64,000 nucleotides of DNA from Microlunatus panaciterrae (GCF_016907535.1 NZ_JAFBCF010000001.1:2480001-2544000), one strand, 5' to 3'; counted from the first letter of the stretch, positions 14,954 through 23,301 are shown. Numbers and translations: made by a program. Notes: generated by a model not told the origin, from the letters alone.

Positions 14954-15577
14954 TCAGCCGTCGCCTCTTACAGGAGGGCTGGAACGGTTGGGGGTGGGCG
15001 TGCTCGGGGCGACCTGGCGCACCATCACGCAATTGCCTTGCCCCTTGGGGCGGTCGTAGGCGAAGCCTTCGTGCTCGTACATGGCGCGGGTGCCGTTGTA
15101 GAGGAAAGACGAGTTCTTCTTGCGGATCCCTGCGGTGTCGTGGGGGTAGCCCTCGACCAGGCCGCCGCCGGCCTGGGCGATGAGGTCGACGGCCCCGCGC
15201 AGGGCGATCGCTGCCAGGCCCTGTCCGCGACGGCCGCGCTCGACCAGGATGCAGGTGATCCGGTAGTCGGGTAGTCGCTCGGCGGTGGCGAGGTACTCCT
15301 TGCGGTGATGGATGTCGGGCAGTTCCTCGGGTGATCCGTATTCGGCCCAGGCGACGGCAAGGTCGCCGTCGTAGACGAGCGCCGCGTGGGCGATCCCCTC
15401 GGCCACCAGTCGTTGCTTGAGTGTCCGGTTGCCTTCGGCACTCTGGCCCTTCTCCGGGCAGTCGGGATGGAATTTCGTGCACCAGCAGCCGGAGAACATG
15501 CCCTTGTTCCGCTCCACGAGCGCGGCGAAGTCGTCGAAGGTGTTCGGTGTGAGTGCCTTGATCGTGAAATCCGGCAT
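14954..15577 (-). CDS. GNAT-family N-acetyltransferase
   Basis: A 207-aa protein. The CoA-binding motif A region reads ITCILVERGRRGQGLAAIAL (Q/RxxGxG/A at RGQGLA, about residues 115-121). CWCTKFHPDC near residue 31 is a Cys-rich segment seen in one GNAT subgroup. The substrate is unknown. TATAGG (minus strand, 15591-15586) ends 8 nt before ATG with no Shine-Dalgarno, so it is probably leaderless. It lies inside the tRNA-Glu-bounded block. The C-terminal tail after VAPSTPTPN is low complexity. Confidence 0.88.
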   Translation of the reverse strand: MPDFTIKALTPNTFDDFAALVERNKGMFSGCWCTKFHPDCPEKGQSAEGNRTLKQRLVAEGIAHAALVYDGDLAVAWAEYGSPEELPDIHHRKEYLATAERLPDYRITCILVERGRRGQGLAAIALRGAVDLIAQAGGGLVEGYPHDTAGIRKKNSSFLYNGTRAMYEHEGFAYDRPKGQGNCVMVRQVAPSTPTPNRSSPPVRGDG

Positions 15578-15624
15578 GGCGGCACCCTATACCGACCGAT
15601 TTTTGGGTCAGCGTCGGATTGAGC

Positions 15625-15700
15625 TGGTATCCCCAACGGGATTCGAACCCGCGCTGCCGCCTTGAAAGGGCGGTGTCCTAGGCCGCTAGACGATGGGGAC
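15625..15700 (-). tRNA. tRNA-Glu (TTC)
   Basis: A minus-strand cloverleaf: acceptor GTCCCCA/TGGGGAT (final G-U), anticodon arm ACCGCC-CTTTCAA-GGCGG giving TTC (15666-15664), T-arm GCGGG-TTCGAAT-CCCGT, discriminator A, and an encoded CCA (15627-15625). Its 3' end is duplicated at 13336-13359. Confidence 0.97.
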
Positions 15701-15726
15701 CGGACCGAAGCACTATATGGCGGCCA

Positions 15727-15761
15727 CGACCCCAGGCCCAAACCGGGTGGACCTGGGGTCG
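15727..15761 (-). terminator. Hairpin after the SH3-domain gene
   Basis: CGACCCCAGG (15727-15736) pairs with CCTGGGGTCG (15752-15761) around a 15-nt loop that can itself fold. It lies 30 nt downstream of the SH3-protein stop and 26 nt upstream of tRNA-Glu. There is no U-tract. Confidence 0.6.
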
Positions 15762-15791
15762 CAGCCTTTGTCGTTCGGTCGGTCGGCCGGC

Positions 15792-17132
15792 TCAGTTGAG
15801 AACCGTGATGTGGACGTGGTTCTTGTGGTTGGCCGAGTCGCCACCACGGTCGGCCATGAACCGCCATCCCTCGTCGGCACGCTTCACATTCCAGATGTGC
15901 TGGTTCCAGATCACGTACTCGATGTTGAGCTGGCTCTGGTTGGCCTGCGCCCAGGCTGCGATCCTGCCACCCAGCGCCTTCCCCGACGCTGACTGGTAGT
16001 TGGGGAGCATGATGTCCAGCGCCTTGCCGGACGGATGGTCCGGGATCGCGTCCGGTCGCACGCCATAGAAGGTCGTCACCTGCGGGAACGCCGCATGCGC
16101 TGCGAACAGCACCCTCTTGGTCGTGGGTCGCAGGGTCGCCAACCCGGAGCCTCCGATACTGCCGGTCGAGGGCGCAGGCGGGGAGGCCGCCGGTCTGCTG
16201 GTCGACAGGTACTGCGCTGTCACCCAGCGGACGGCATTGTTGTAGATGACCTGGGCCCGACCGTTCTGAGTCACCCCGGTGATGGACAGCCGTGTCCCCC
16301 GAGGCACCTCGCCGAGAACCTTGTGATTGGTCCCCGAAGCGCTGCGGATGTCGAGCGGCGCTGTGGCGTACCGCGTGCCGGTGACCCTTGGCAGCGCCGG
16401 TGTTGTGGGCCGGGTCGCTCCCGCAGTGGACAGGTACTTGGCCGTCACCCAGCGGACCGCGTTGTTGTAGATGATCTGGGCCCTGCCGTTCTGGGTGGCC
16501 CCGGTGATCGAGACCTGTCCGCCCTTCTTGATCTCGGTGACCACCTTGAAGTCCTCGTCCGCGGTGGTGCGGACCATCAGGTCGGCTGTGGCGGTACGGG
16601 TGCCAGTGATCTCGGGCAGGCCTCTGGTCGAACTGGCCAGGTACTGGGTGGTCACCCAGCGCCGGCTGTTGGCATAGACGATCTCGCTGAAACCACGGGA
16701 GTACTTGCCGGTCAGCTTGACGATGGAGCCGGTCCCGATGACCCCGACGACCTTGCCCTGCAGGCTCGGGCCGGTGCGGACGTTCAGCCGCGCCGTGGTG
16801 ATCTTGGTGCTGGCCGTGTTGATCTTGACTGGAGCAACCGGTGCTCCCTTGCCGCTCCTGGTCAGGTAGCGGCTGGAGATATAGGCGGTCGAGCCGTTGA
16901 AGCGCACCTTCGTCCAGCCGCTCTTGGTGGTGCTGATCGCGGGGATGGACTGGCCGCGATACAGACCTCCCACGATGGGCTTGTTCGTGCCCGGCCCCGA
17001 TCGAATGTTCACCCCCTCAACGGCGGTGACAGTGGACTCAGCCGATGCCGGCGTCCCCGTAAGACCAACGATTAAGCCCGCAGAGGCGGCAAGGCCGATG
17101 ACGGCCCTGGCTCTGCGTATGGCGATGTTCAC
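15792..17132 (-). CDS. Secreted protein with four SH3 repeats and a C-terminal peptidase-like domain
   Basis: A 446-aa exported protein. A signal peptide ends near ASA (about 31). Four bacterial SH3 repeats follow (about 35-92, 108-166, 178-236, 246-306), each with a NIRSGPG / NVRTGPS / MVRTTAD / DIRSASG start and a (K/R)WV(T/S)xxYL end. The C-terminal domain (about 325-446: HPSGKALDIMLPNYQ, YVIWNQHIWNV, HKNHVHITVLN) has the His/Asp pattern of D-Ala-D-Ala-peptidase-like domains. It is probably a cell-wall-binding hydrolase. The start is GTG 17132 behind GAGGAGG. A 30-bp palindrome lies about 190 nt upstream. Confidence 0.9.
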   Translation of the reverse strand: MNIAIRRARAVIGLAASAGLIVGLTGTPASAESTVTAVEGVNIRSGPGTNKPIVGGLYRGQSIPAISTTKSGWTKVRFNGSTAYISSRYLTRSGKGAPVAPVKINTASTKITTARLNVRTGPSLQGKVVGVIGTGSIVKLTGKYSRGFSEIVYANSRRWVTTQYLASSTRGLPEITGTRTATADLMVRTTADEDFKVVTEIKKGGQVSITGATQNGRAQIIYNNAVRWVTAKYLSTAGATRPTTPALPRVTGTRYATAPLDIRSASGTNHKVLGEVPRGTRLSITGVTQNGRAQVIYNNAVRWVTAQYLSTSRPAASPPAPSTGSIGGSGLATLRPTTKRVLFAAHAAFPQVTTFYGVRPDAIPDHPSGKALDIMLPNYQSASGKALGGRIAAWAQANQSQLNIEYVIWNQHIWNVKRADEGWRFMADRGGDSANHKNHVHITVLN

Positions 17133-17321
17133 TGCTGTTTCCTCCTCGGCGGCCTTCCCGGACCGTCTGGATAAATGGGCAGTTCAGAGTCGACGAATCA
17201 TGACGCCCCGACCGCCGCAGAAGTAACAACAACCCCAAACACCGCACGACTTTAATCGCGTCACATGCGTAACGGCAAGTCTTGAGTACGCGTTTAGGAC
17301 GTTTGGCAAGTCGACACGCGG

Positions 17322-17351
17322 ATCACATCAGCGAAATTTCACCGATGTGAT
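17322..17351. promoter_or_regulatory. 30-bp near-perfect palindrome between divergent genes
   Basis: ATCACATCAGCGAAA (17322-17336) followed immediately by TTTCACCGATGTGAT (17337-17351): 13 of 15 positions are symmetric. It lies between the SH3-protein gene (minus) and the metallopeptidase leader (plus), about 50 nt before the latter's -10. The rest of 17133-17403 contains nothing else recognisable. Likely an operator for a dimeric regulator. Confidence 0.6.
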
Positions 17352-17403
17352 TTGCTCACTTGTCGCATCATCGGAGGTGATGGCGAGCCATTACGCTCGG
17401 TCC

Positions 17404-17493
17404 ATGGAGGCCGTTCAGTACGGGTGGCTGGGTGCGCTCGCCGTACTCGGCGACCGGGACCTGCCCGGCGGCCGCTTCGTCAGCGACACGTAG
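17404..17493 (+). CDS. 29-codon leader ORF before the metallopeptidase gene
   Basis: ATG 17404 opens a short frame (MEAVQYGWLGALAVLGDRD then PGGRFVSDT) that stops at TAG 3 nt before the metallopeptidase ATG. TACGCT (17392-17397) ends 6 nt before it, so it would be the first codon of a leaderless mRNA. The downstream gene has no Shine-Dalgarno, so translation of this ORF may feed ribosomes to it. No homology is recognised; coding status is inferred from layout. Confidence 0.45.
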   Translation: MEAVQYGWLGALAVLGDRDLPGGRFVSDT

Positions 17494-17496
17494 CCG

Positions 17497-17853
17497 ATGG
17501 CCATCGAGCTGGGTGCCGACGAGTTCGAGCAGCTCGTCCTGGAGGCGATGGACCAGGTCCCCGACGAACTGGCCACACTCGTCGACAACTGCGTGATCCT
17601 GGTGGAGGACTATCCGCCGCCGGAGCAGCCGCCCGACACGCTCGGGTTCTACGACGGCATACCGCTGACCGAACGGGGTGGATGGTATGGCGGTGTGCTG
17701 CCGGATCGCATCTACATCTTCCGGCACCCGACGCTCGCCATCTGCGACAGCCGCGAACAGGTGACGCGGGAAGTGCGCATCACCGTCGTGCACGAGATCG
17801 CCCACCACTTCGGCGTCAGCGATGCCCGACTTCACGAGCTCGGCTACGGCTGA
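17497..17853 (+). CDS. Minimal zincin-like metallopeptidase family protein
   Basis: A 118-aa protein with HEIAHHFG (about residues 98-105), the HExxH zinc site; a downstream Asp/His (SDARLHELGYG) probably completes the site. The N-terminal region (DEFEQLVLEAMDQVPDEL, NCVILVEDYPP) and length match the small actinobacterial metallopeptidase family PF06262. The substrate is unknown. No signal peptide is seen, so it is cytosolic. No ribosome-binding site precedes ATG, and it is probably coupled to the leader ORF. Confidence 0.9.
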   Translation: MAIELGADEFEQLVLEAMDQVPDELATLVDNCVILVEDYPPPEQPPDTLGFYDGIPLTERGGWYGGVLPDRIYIFRHPTLAICDSREQVTREVRITVVHEIAHHFGVSDARLHELGYG

Positions 17854-17893
17854 AGCACGACGACGCTGACGCGCCCTGAGCTACCACAACGAC

Positions 17894-17944
17894 GCGCCCT
17901 GAGCTTGTCGAAGGGCGAGAAGCTCTTCGACAAGCTCAGAGCGC
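17894..17944. terminator. Bidirectional hairpin between convergent genes
   Basis: CTGAGCTTGTCGAAG (17899-17913) and CTTCGACAAGCTCAG (17925-17939) form a perfect 15-bp stem around an 11-nt loop. After one mismatch, four more GCGC pairs extend it. It lies between the metallopeptidase (plus) and alcohol dehydrogenase (minus) stops. CTTCGACAAGCTCAG is a dispersed repeat known in many actinobacterial genomes. Confidence 0.75.
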
Positions 17945-17954
17945 GGTGCGGCAG

Positions 17955-19010
17955 TCAGTGCGCGGTGCGGAGGGTGTCGATGTCGATCACGAACCGGAAC
18001 CGGACATCGCTGGCGACCACTCGGTCGTACGCCTCGTTGATCTGCTCGCCACTGATCACCTCGATCTCGCTGGCCAGCCCATGTGCGGCAGCGAAATCGA
18101 GCATCTCCTGCGTCTCGGCGATGCCGCCGATCATGGAGCCGGAGAGGCTGACCCGCGGGTTGATCAGGCTGCCTGCCTTGACCGGGATCGGGTTCTCGGG
18201 CAGCCCGACCTCGACCAGAGTGCCGTTGCGGTCGAGCAGCTCCAGGTAGTCGTCGATGTCGAGGTTGGCCGACACCGTGTTGATGATCAGGTCGAAGGAG
18301 CGCTTGCAGGTCTCGAAGGTGGCCGGATCATTGGTCGCGTAGTAGTGGGCGGCCCCCATCCGACGACCGTCGGCCTCCTTGGACAGGCTCTGGCTCAGCA
18401 CGGTGACCTCTGCACCGAGTGCTGCGGCGAACTTGACCGCCATGTGACCCAGGCCGCCCAGTCCGATGACGGCGACCCTGGTGCCCGGTCCGGCCTTCCA
18501 GTGCCGGAGCGGGGAGTACACGGTGATGCCGGCGCACAGCAACGGTGCCGCCGCGTCCAGGTCGAGACCCTCGGGGATCCGCAGCACGTAGTTCTCATCC
18601 ACCACGATCGCCGTGCTGTAGCCGCCCTGGGTGATCTCTCCGTTGGGCAGCTCGGCGTCGTAGGTGCCGACCATCCCCTCCTCGCAGTAGTTCTCCTCGC
18701 CGTCCCGGCAGGCGGGGCATTCGCGGCAGGAGTCGACCATCACCCCGACACCGACGCGGTCGCCGACGGCGTACCGGCTGACGTCGGCGCCGACAGCGGT
18801 GACGTGACCGGAGATCTCGTGGCCGGGGGTGAGCGGGTAGTGCGCCTGCCCCCACTCATCACGGACGGTGTGGATGTCGGAGTGGCAGATACCCGCATAG
18901 GCGATGTCGATGGCGACATCGTGCGGTCCCAGCTCGCGCCGGGTGATGGTGGTCTTCTCCAACGGGGCCTTGGCGGCGGGGGCTGCGTAGGCGATTGCGG
19001 TTGTCGTCAT
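17955..19010 (-). CDS. Zinc-dependent alcohol dehydrogenase (CAD/YahK-like)
   Basis: A 351-aa MDR-family enzyme. The catalytic zinc site is CHSD and GHE ([22 protein letters not shown]). The structural zinc Cys cluster is [14 protein letters not shown]. The cofactor motif is GLGGLG ([18 protein letters not shown]). It probably oxidises alcohols or reduces aldehydes with NADP(H), as in the cinnamyl-alcohol-dehydrogenase branch; the substrate is unknown. ATG 19010 follows a minus-strand TAGATT with a 7-nt gap and no Shine-Dalgarno, so it is leaderless. An in-frame TTG three codons upstream is rejected for that reason. Confidence 0.93.
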   Translation of the reverse strand: MTTTAIAYAAPAAKAPLEKTTITRRELGPHDVAIDIAYAGICHSDIHTVRDEWGQAHYPLTPGHEISGHVTAVGADVSRYAVGDRVGVGVMVDSCRECPACRDGEENYCEEGMVGTYDAELPNGEITQGGYSTAIVVDENYVLRIPEGLDLDAAAPLLCAGITVYSPLRHWKAGPGTRVAVIGLGGLGHMAVKFAAALGAEVTVLSQSLSKEADGRRMGAAHYYATNDPATFETCKRSFDLIINTVSANLDIDDYLELLDRNGTLVEVGLPENPIPVKAGSLINPRVSLSGSMIGGIAETQEMLDFAAAHGLASEIEVISGEQINEAYDRVVASDVRFRFVIDIDTLRTAH

Positions 19011-19041
19011 GCGTGCCAATCTAGCGGCTGATGCGGGTGCC

Positions 19042-19362
19042 TCAGCCGGCGACTACGTACGCGAGACCGCCGGCCGCGGCGAGCACGACGAGCACGGTGA
19101 CCAGCAGGTTCTGCCAGCCGTCGCCGATGAGCCGGTTGGCATGCAGCGAGGAGTGGGTGCGGCGATAGCGCCGGATCGAGAGCAGGCCCAGAGAGGCCGT
19201 GGTGACCACACCGGCGAGCACGATGAGCAGCGCCAGGGTGGTGGACACGTCGGCGACCAGGCGGGCGATCAGCAGTAGGCACCCCAGCACCGAGAGCGTG
19301 GTGCGTTGCCAGGCCAGTCGAGTGCGCTCGTTCTGCACGCCGGCATCCCAGGGTCGCTCCAT
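19042..19362 (-). CDS. DUF202-family small membrane protein
   Basis: A 106-aa protein. [17 protein letters not shown] matches the DUF202 signature (N-E-R-T-x-L-A-W-x-R-T). Three hydrophobic segments follow (about 19-40, 43-62, 85-105). Function is unknown. It lies 5 nt after another DUF202 gene on the same strand, a common tandem arrangement, so the two products may form a heteromeric membrane complex (inference). Confidence 0.9.
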   Translation of the reverse strand: MERPWDAGVQNERTRLAWQRTTLSVLGCLLLIARLVADVSTTLALLIVLAGVVTTASLGLLSIRRYRRTHSSLHANRLIGDGWQNLLVTVLVVLAAAGGLAYVVAG

Positions 19363-19367
19363 GGCGT

Positions 19368-19757
19368 TCAGGACAGCAGAACGACGAACGCGATCAGGGC
19401 GACGATGGTCACTCCGACCGTGAGGAACGGCATCAACGGCGAGGAGGGGAGGGCCTGGTTGAGCCGGATGGCCCGCTCGTGGCGAGCCCAGCGGGTGAAT
19501 GCGCCGACCCCGGCCGCAAGCCCGCAGATCACCAGAACCAGCGAGGCGACGTGCACCTCCAGAGTCAACGAGTGGTTGAGCTGGGAGATGGCGGCGACCC
19601 CCACCCCTGCGGCCACCAGGGCCAGTGCGGTGCGGATCCAGGCGAGGAAGGTGCGTTCGTTGGCGAACGAAAACCGCGGGTCAGGCTCGTCGCCGACGCC
19701 GAAGACGTGCCGCGGCCAGCGCCTGTCGGTCTGGCCGGTCTCGCTGGAAGGGCTCAC
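19368..19757 (-). CDS. YidH-like DUF202 membrane protein
   Basis: A 129-aa protein. FSFANERTFLAWIRTALALVAAG is the classic YidH/DUF202 motif, followed by three membrane segments. The start is GTG 19757 (SPSSETGQTDRRWPRHVFG), supported by a minus-strand TAGCAT (19770-19765) ending 7 nt before it with no Shine-Dalgarno. It is the first gene of the DUF202 pair. Confidence 0.9.
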   Translation of the reverse strand: MSPSSETGQTDRRWPRHVFGVGDEPDPRFSFANERTFLAWIRTALALVAAGVGVAAISQLNHSLTLEVHVASLVLVICGLAAGVGAFTRWARHERAIRLNQALPSSPLMPFLTVGVTIVALIAFVVLLS

Positions 19758-19791
19758 CCGGCTGATGCTAGCGGGCAGCGCGCCGGTCCAG

Positions 19792-21468
19792 TCAGGTTGC
19801 CCGACCATGGTGGCCGACGAGCACGGGTACCCGTGGATGGTGGATGTCGCAGCGCGGTATCGACACGACCCGCGCGCGTCCGCGGTCGTCCTGCCGCGCG
19901 GGAGGGGGCGTCTCCGCTGCTGTGGTGATCTTCCGGGCGGCATGCCACACCGACTCGGCCAGGTGGTCGTTGCCGAGGTTGTGCGTTCCGGTGTGGTCGA
20001 CCAGATAGATCCAACCAGTCGGCGATCGCCAAAGGTACGCGCCGGGGCGCGGTTGTTGCAGCTGCCAGCGGCCATGGGTCTTGATGCGGTGGCTGAGCGT
20101 GGTCGTCAGGCCAGCGTTGCCGATCCGGGTCTGGCCGGGCGGTCCGCCGCGGTCCCTCGGCCGGTACGGAATGGTGTGGTCGATCTGTTTGCGACGGCCG
20201 GTGTGCGTGCTAAACGGGAAGATGTCGGCCGGGTTGCGGAGGAAGAGGTTGGTACGGAGACGCGCCGGGAACTCGTAGCCGTCGACGGGTGGGGCGTCGG
20301 CCAGGTCGATCACGGGCTGCAGGGTGATCTGGCAGTCGGAGCCGAGGAGCTCGCGCACCTGACCGAGGGTGATCGGTCCGGCATCCTCGAGTCGTGCGAC
20401 TCCGCCTCCGGCGAGCAGAGTGTCGCGATGCAGGTGGACATAGAGGGTGACGTTCCGCAGCCTCCGGAGCAGGTCCTGGGGGAGTGCTCTCACCAGCGCC
20501 GGCAGGTTGTCGGTCGAGGACGGTCCCTGAGCTGGACGGTCCTCCGCGTCATTGTCGCGGGGGTGCAGATCCCACTCGGACACGTGACGTCGGTCATCCC
20601 TGGCTTCGCTGGCCGCGGGAGTCTCATCGCTGACAGCCGTCAGGGCGACTGGCTGGTGTTCCTCGAGGTCGGCAGGTGGCTCGTGGCGGTCGGTGTAGTC
20701 GAGCAGCAGGGCAAGGGCCTGGGCGGGGTTGGCGAGGATGCCGATGGCCTTGGCGCGCCGGGTGTCGGCTGGGTCGGTGTCACCGTGCAGCTGCAGGATC
20801 TGCGCGATCCGGTCGGCCATGGCCACAAAGAGGATGACGTCGCCGGCGTTGGCCTTGGCGATGAGCACCTTGAGTCCGTGCTCGTTGGACTGTGTTGCGC
20901 GGACGAACCGGTCGGCGGCTTCCATGCGGGCGCGTGCCTCTGCCTGGTCGGGGTCGGCGGTGATGATGGTCGCCTCGACCAGGGTCTGGAACCGGCTCCA
21001 GGGCAACGCGTTGGCGTGGCCGGCGACCCGGGAGTCGACGTATGCGGCGGCGGCGGGACTGAGATGTCGGGTGTGCTGCGCGACCCAACGGGCTTGGTAG
21101 GCCCGGACCTGTCCGGCCTGCAGACGCTGCCAGAGCCGGGGGAGCCGGTGCCGAAGGTCCAAGGCGTCGGCGATCAACTTGCCGGCGGAGACGGCTCCCA
21201 TCTCCTGCAGGGCGCCCAGCTCGGCCGCGGCGAACTCAAGCACCTCCGGCGTGCTCTCCCCGCCGAAGGGGCGAGGATGTTCGCGACCTGGCAGCGCGGT
21301 GGCGACCTGCTGAGGATCGGGCTGGGCGTGCAGGTCGGCCCAGACCGCGGCGAGCTCCAGTTGGGCGGCCTCCGCGGCCACCAGCGCCCGGTAGGCGGTC
21401 CCGACCCTGGTGGCCAGGGTGGCGGTGTCCCACCCTTTGGCCGGTTCCGCTGTCGCCGCTTCGAACAT
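19792..21468 (-). CDS. DUF222 / HNH-endonuclease-type protein (13E12 repeat family)
   Basis: A 558-aa protein. The N-terminal DUF222 helical region (about 30-240; VRAYQARWVAQHTRHLSPAA is typical) is joined by a variable Asp/Pro-rich linker to a C-terminal HNH-like module (about 440-500: IDHTIPYRPR, RIGNAGLTTTLSHRIKTHG). The usual CRRHH core is replaced by TTTLSH, so nuclease activity may be weakened. Members occur in many copies in actinobacterial genomes and often behave like mobile genes. ATG follows a strong minus-strand TAATAT (21480-21475) by 6 nt, so it is leaderless. Confidence 0.9.
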   Translation of the reverse strand: MFEAATAEPAKGWDTATLATRVGTAYRALVAAEAAQLELAAVWADLHAQPDPQQVATALPGREHPRPFGGESTPEVLEFAAAELGALQEMGAVSAGKLIADALDLRHRLPRLWQRLQAGQVRAYQARWVAQHTRHLSPAAAAYVDSRVAGHANALPWSRFQTLVEATIITADPDQAEARARMEAADRFVRATQSNEHGLKVLIAKANAGDVILFVAMADRIAQILQLHGDTDPADTRRAKAIGILANPAQALALLLDYTDRHEPPADLEEHQPVALTAVSDETPAASEARDDRRHVSEWDLHPRDNDAEDRPAQGPSSTDNLPALVRALPQDLLRRLRNVTLYVHLHRDTLLAGGGVARLEDAGPITLGQVRELLGSDCQITLQPVIDLADAPPVDGYEFPARLRTNLFLRNPADIFPFSTHTGRRKQIDHTIPYRPRDRGGPPGQTRIGNAGLTTTLSHRIKTHGRWQLQQPRPGAYLWRSPTGWIYLVDHTGTHNLGNDHLAESVWHAARKITTAAETPPPARQDDRGRARVVSIPRCDIHHPRVPVLVGHHGRAT

Positions 21469-21538
21469 ACGTTCATATTAGAGTGGCCCACTGACACTCT
21501 GTTCCGAGTGCCGCTCCCGGCCGGCCTCGGTGCCAGTG

Positions 21539-22468
21539 CTAGTCCGCAGACGGGCTGCTGGTGGATGCGACCCGCTCGCGCGACTGGTCGTGCGGCACCG
21601 GGCGCCGCCGCCACAGTGTGAGTGGCTGCCCCAGCACGACCGCCGACAGCACCAGGACCGCGCCGAAGAGCTGCCAACCGTTCAGGGTCTGGTCCAGCAC
21701 GATCCAGCCGATGACCGCAGCCACCACGGGGTTCAGCAGGGAAAGAAAAGTGACCGAGCTCGCCGGGAGCCGCTGCAGAGACCAGAACCAGAGCGCGTAC
21801 GCGATGATCCCGCTGAACAGCACGAGATAGACCAGACCGCCGATGTTGCGGCCCGTGAGCCGGTCCGGGAGGCCCTCGAAGAGCAGGGTGAAGGGCAGCA
21901 GGGTCAGACCGCCGAGCAGGAAGGTCCACCCGGTGAAGCCCATCGCGTTCATGCCGGGTGGTTGACCCCAGCGCTTCGTCAGCACCGTGGCCACGGCCAT
22001 CATCGAGACCCCGACCACCATGGCGAGCACACCGAAGAGGTCGAGTCGGGCCGTCGAGCGCAGCACGAGCAGGGCGACACCGAGCGCACCCACCAGACCG
22101 GCGACGATCTGGACCGGACGCACCCGGGCGCCCAACCAGGGGACCGACAGCAGCACCACGAGGATCGGGCTGAGCGAGTTGATCACCGAGGCCACCCCAC
22201 CCGGGAGGCGGTAAGCCGCCACGAAGAGCAGCGGAAAGAAGGCCGAGCAGTAGAGCACCGACAACAGCAGGAACCGCAGCCGCCACCCCAGCGGCGGGAC
22301 CCTGGTCCCGATCACCAGCACGAGTCCAGTCGGCAGCGCTCTCATCGTGGCCACCAACAGTGGCCGGTCGGGCGGCAGGAAATTGGTGGTGAGGATGTAC
22401 GTGGTGGCGAAGATGATCGGGGTCAGGACGCCGAGGTATCCCCAGTTGGCGTGTCTGGTGCTGCTCAC
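21539..22468 (-). CDS. EamA/DMT-family transporter
   Basis: A roughly 309-aa membrane protein with about ten hydrophobic segments in two EamA halves (about 10-140 and 155-285). FSGIIAYALWFWSLQRLPASSVTFLSLLNPVVAAVIG contains the usual second-repeat hallmark. Likely an exporter of metabolites or amino acids; the substrate is unknown. GTG 22468 (SSTRHANWGYLGVLTP) is chosen because the first helix starts within 15 residues. The open frame extends much further upstream over unrelated sequence. Confidence 0.88.
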   Translation of the reverse strand: MSSTRHANWGYLGVLTPIIFATTYILTTNFLPPDRPLLVATMRALPTGLVLVIGTRVPPLGWRLRFLLLSVLYCSAFFPLLFVAAYRLPGGVASVINSLSPILVVLLSVPWLGARVRPVQIVAGLVGALGVALLVLRSTARLDLFGVLAMVVGVSMMAVATVLTKRWGQPPGMNAMGFTGWTFLLGGLTLLPFTLLFEGLPDRLTGRNIGGLVYLVLFSGIIAYALWFWSLQRLPASSVTFLSLLNPVVAAVIGWIVLDQTLNGWQLFGAVLVLSAVVLGQPLTLWRRRPVPHDQSRERVASTSSPSAD

Positions 22469-22496
22469 CCTGGTGCCAACCGTTCGGTGGGAGCCA

Positions 22497-23225
22497 CTAT
22501 TCCGCCGAGCTGATGTCGTCGGTGTCCGAAGCCGAGGGAGCAGTGATGATGAAGCTGGTCGAGGCGGAGCTGACCCACCGCTCGCAGCTGCCGAGCATGT
22601 CAGGCGGCACGAAACTGGCCTGGAGGTCGGTGTGGCTGACCGGAACGCCACCAGTAGCCCCAGCGACAGGCCGCAGCACAGCGGCGTCCTCGCTGACGAC
22701 GGCCAGCAGCGGCATCGTCCTCCTGATCACGTTCACCTCCAGAGTCTTCAACACCTCCTCCGACATCGACGGTGCGCAGACCACCAACGGAGTCCTGCTC
22801 AAGATCAACTTCTCCAGTACGGGCAGCAGCTCGCGGATGGAGTCGACCCGGTCGGAGCAGATCAGCACCCGCGGCCGGTCCAACACCGACCACGAGGCGG
22901 CGGAGTCGGTGACGAAGGCCGGCGACGCATAACCAGCACCGATCCTGGTGGTGCTGGTCGCATCCAGCTGCTGCGTGATCTTCTGTCGCTGGCTCAGTGT
23001 CAGGGCGGTGGGCGGGGCATCGGCGGGTGGTCGCCGTGCCTGCAGCTCGGACAGGTAGTGCGGCGCCGGCGCGTCAGGGCGGAACTGCGGAATGACACGT
23101 TTGGGCGGAGCCAGCATCTCTGCCGCGGCGCGCCTGTTCCTGCCCCGGTCCGACAAGGCTCCGAAGACGATCACGGCGAGGCCGACCACCATGACGGCGA
23201 TCAGTCCGACGATCCACGGATCCAT
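22497..23225 (-). CDS. Membrane-anchored protein with a GroEL apical-domain-like region
   Basis: A 242-aa protein. One N-terminal membrane helix (about 4-24, then RGRNRR) and a Pro/Ala linker (about 30-80) precede residues 95-230, which align with the GroEL/Cpn60 apical domain. Matching segments are GYASPAFVTD (98-107), RELLPVLEKL (131-140), EEVLKTLEVNVIR (156-168), TGG (191-193) and LG (211-212). The family's KAPGFGDRRK loop is shortened. Equatorial ATPase and intermediate domains are absent, so it cannot work as a chaperonin. Most polypeptide-binding positions are hydrophobic as in GroEL. ATG 23225 follows a minus-strand AGGCTGAGG. It is divergent from a DUF1992 gene. Confidence 0.75.
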   Translation of the reverse strand: MDPWIVGLIAVMVVGLAVIVFGALSDRGRNRRAAAEMLAPPKRVIPQFRPDAPAPHYLSELQARRPPADAPPTALTLSQRQKITQQLDATSTTRIGAGYASPAFVTDSAASWSVLDRPRVLICSDRVDSIRELLPVLEKLILSRTPLVVCAPSMSEEVLKTLEVNVIRRTMPLLAVVSEDAAVLRPVAGATGGVPVSHTDLQASFVPPDMLGSCERWVSSASTSFIITAPSASDTDDISSAE

Positions 23226-23301
23226 GACCTCAGCCTGCCACAGCGTGGTCGGGTAGAGTTCGGGCCGTTGGCGCACTCGACTCCGAGGCGGTGTTGCGAC
23301 C

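Noticed and set aside
15700-17404. c-di-AMP (ydaO-type) riboswitch upstream of the SH3 or CHAP cell-wall hydrolase genes
   Set aside because: Neither 5' region shows the conserved ydaO pattern, and the CHAP gene has only about 108 nt upstream.
19306-21621. Plus-strand open frame of 771 codons
   Set aside because: It is antisense to the DUF202 and DUF222/HNH genes, which have recognisable families and promoters; no domain is visible in the long frame.
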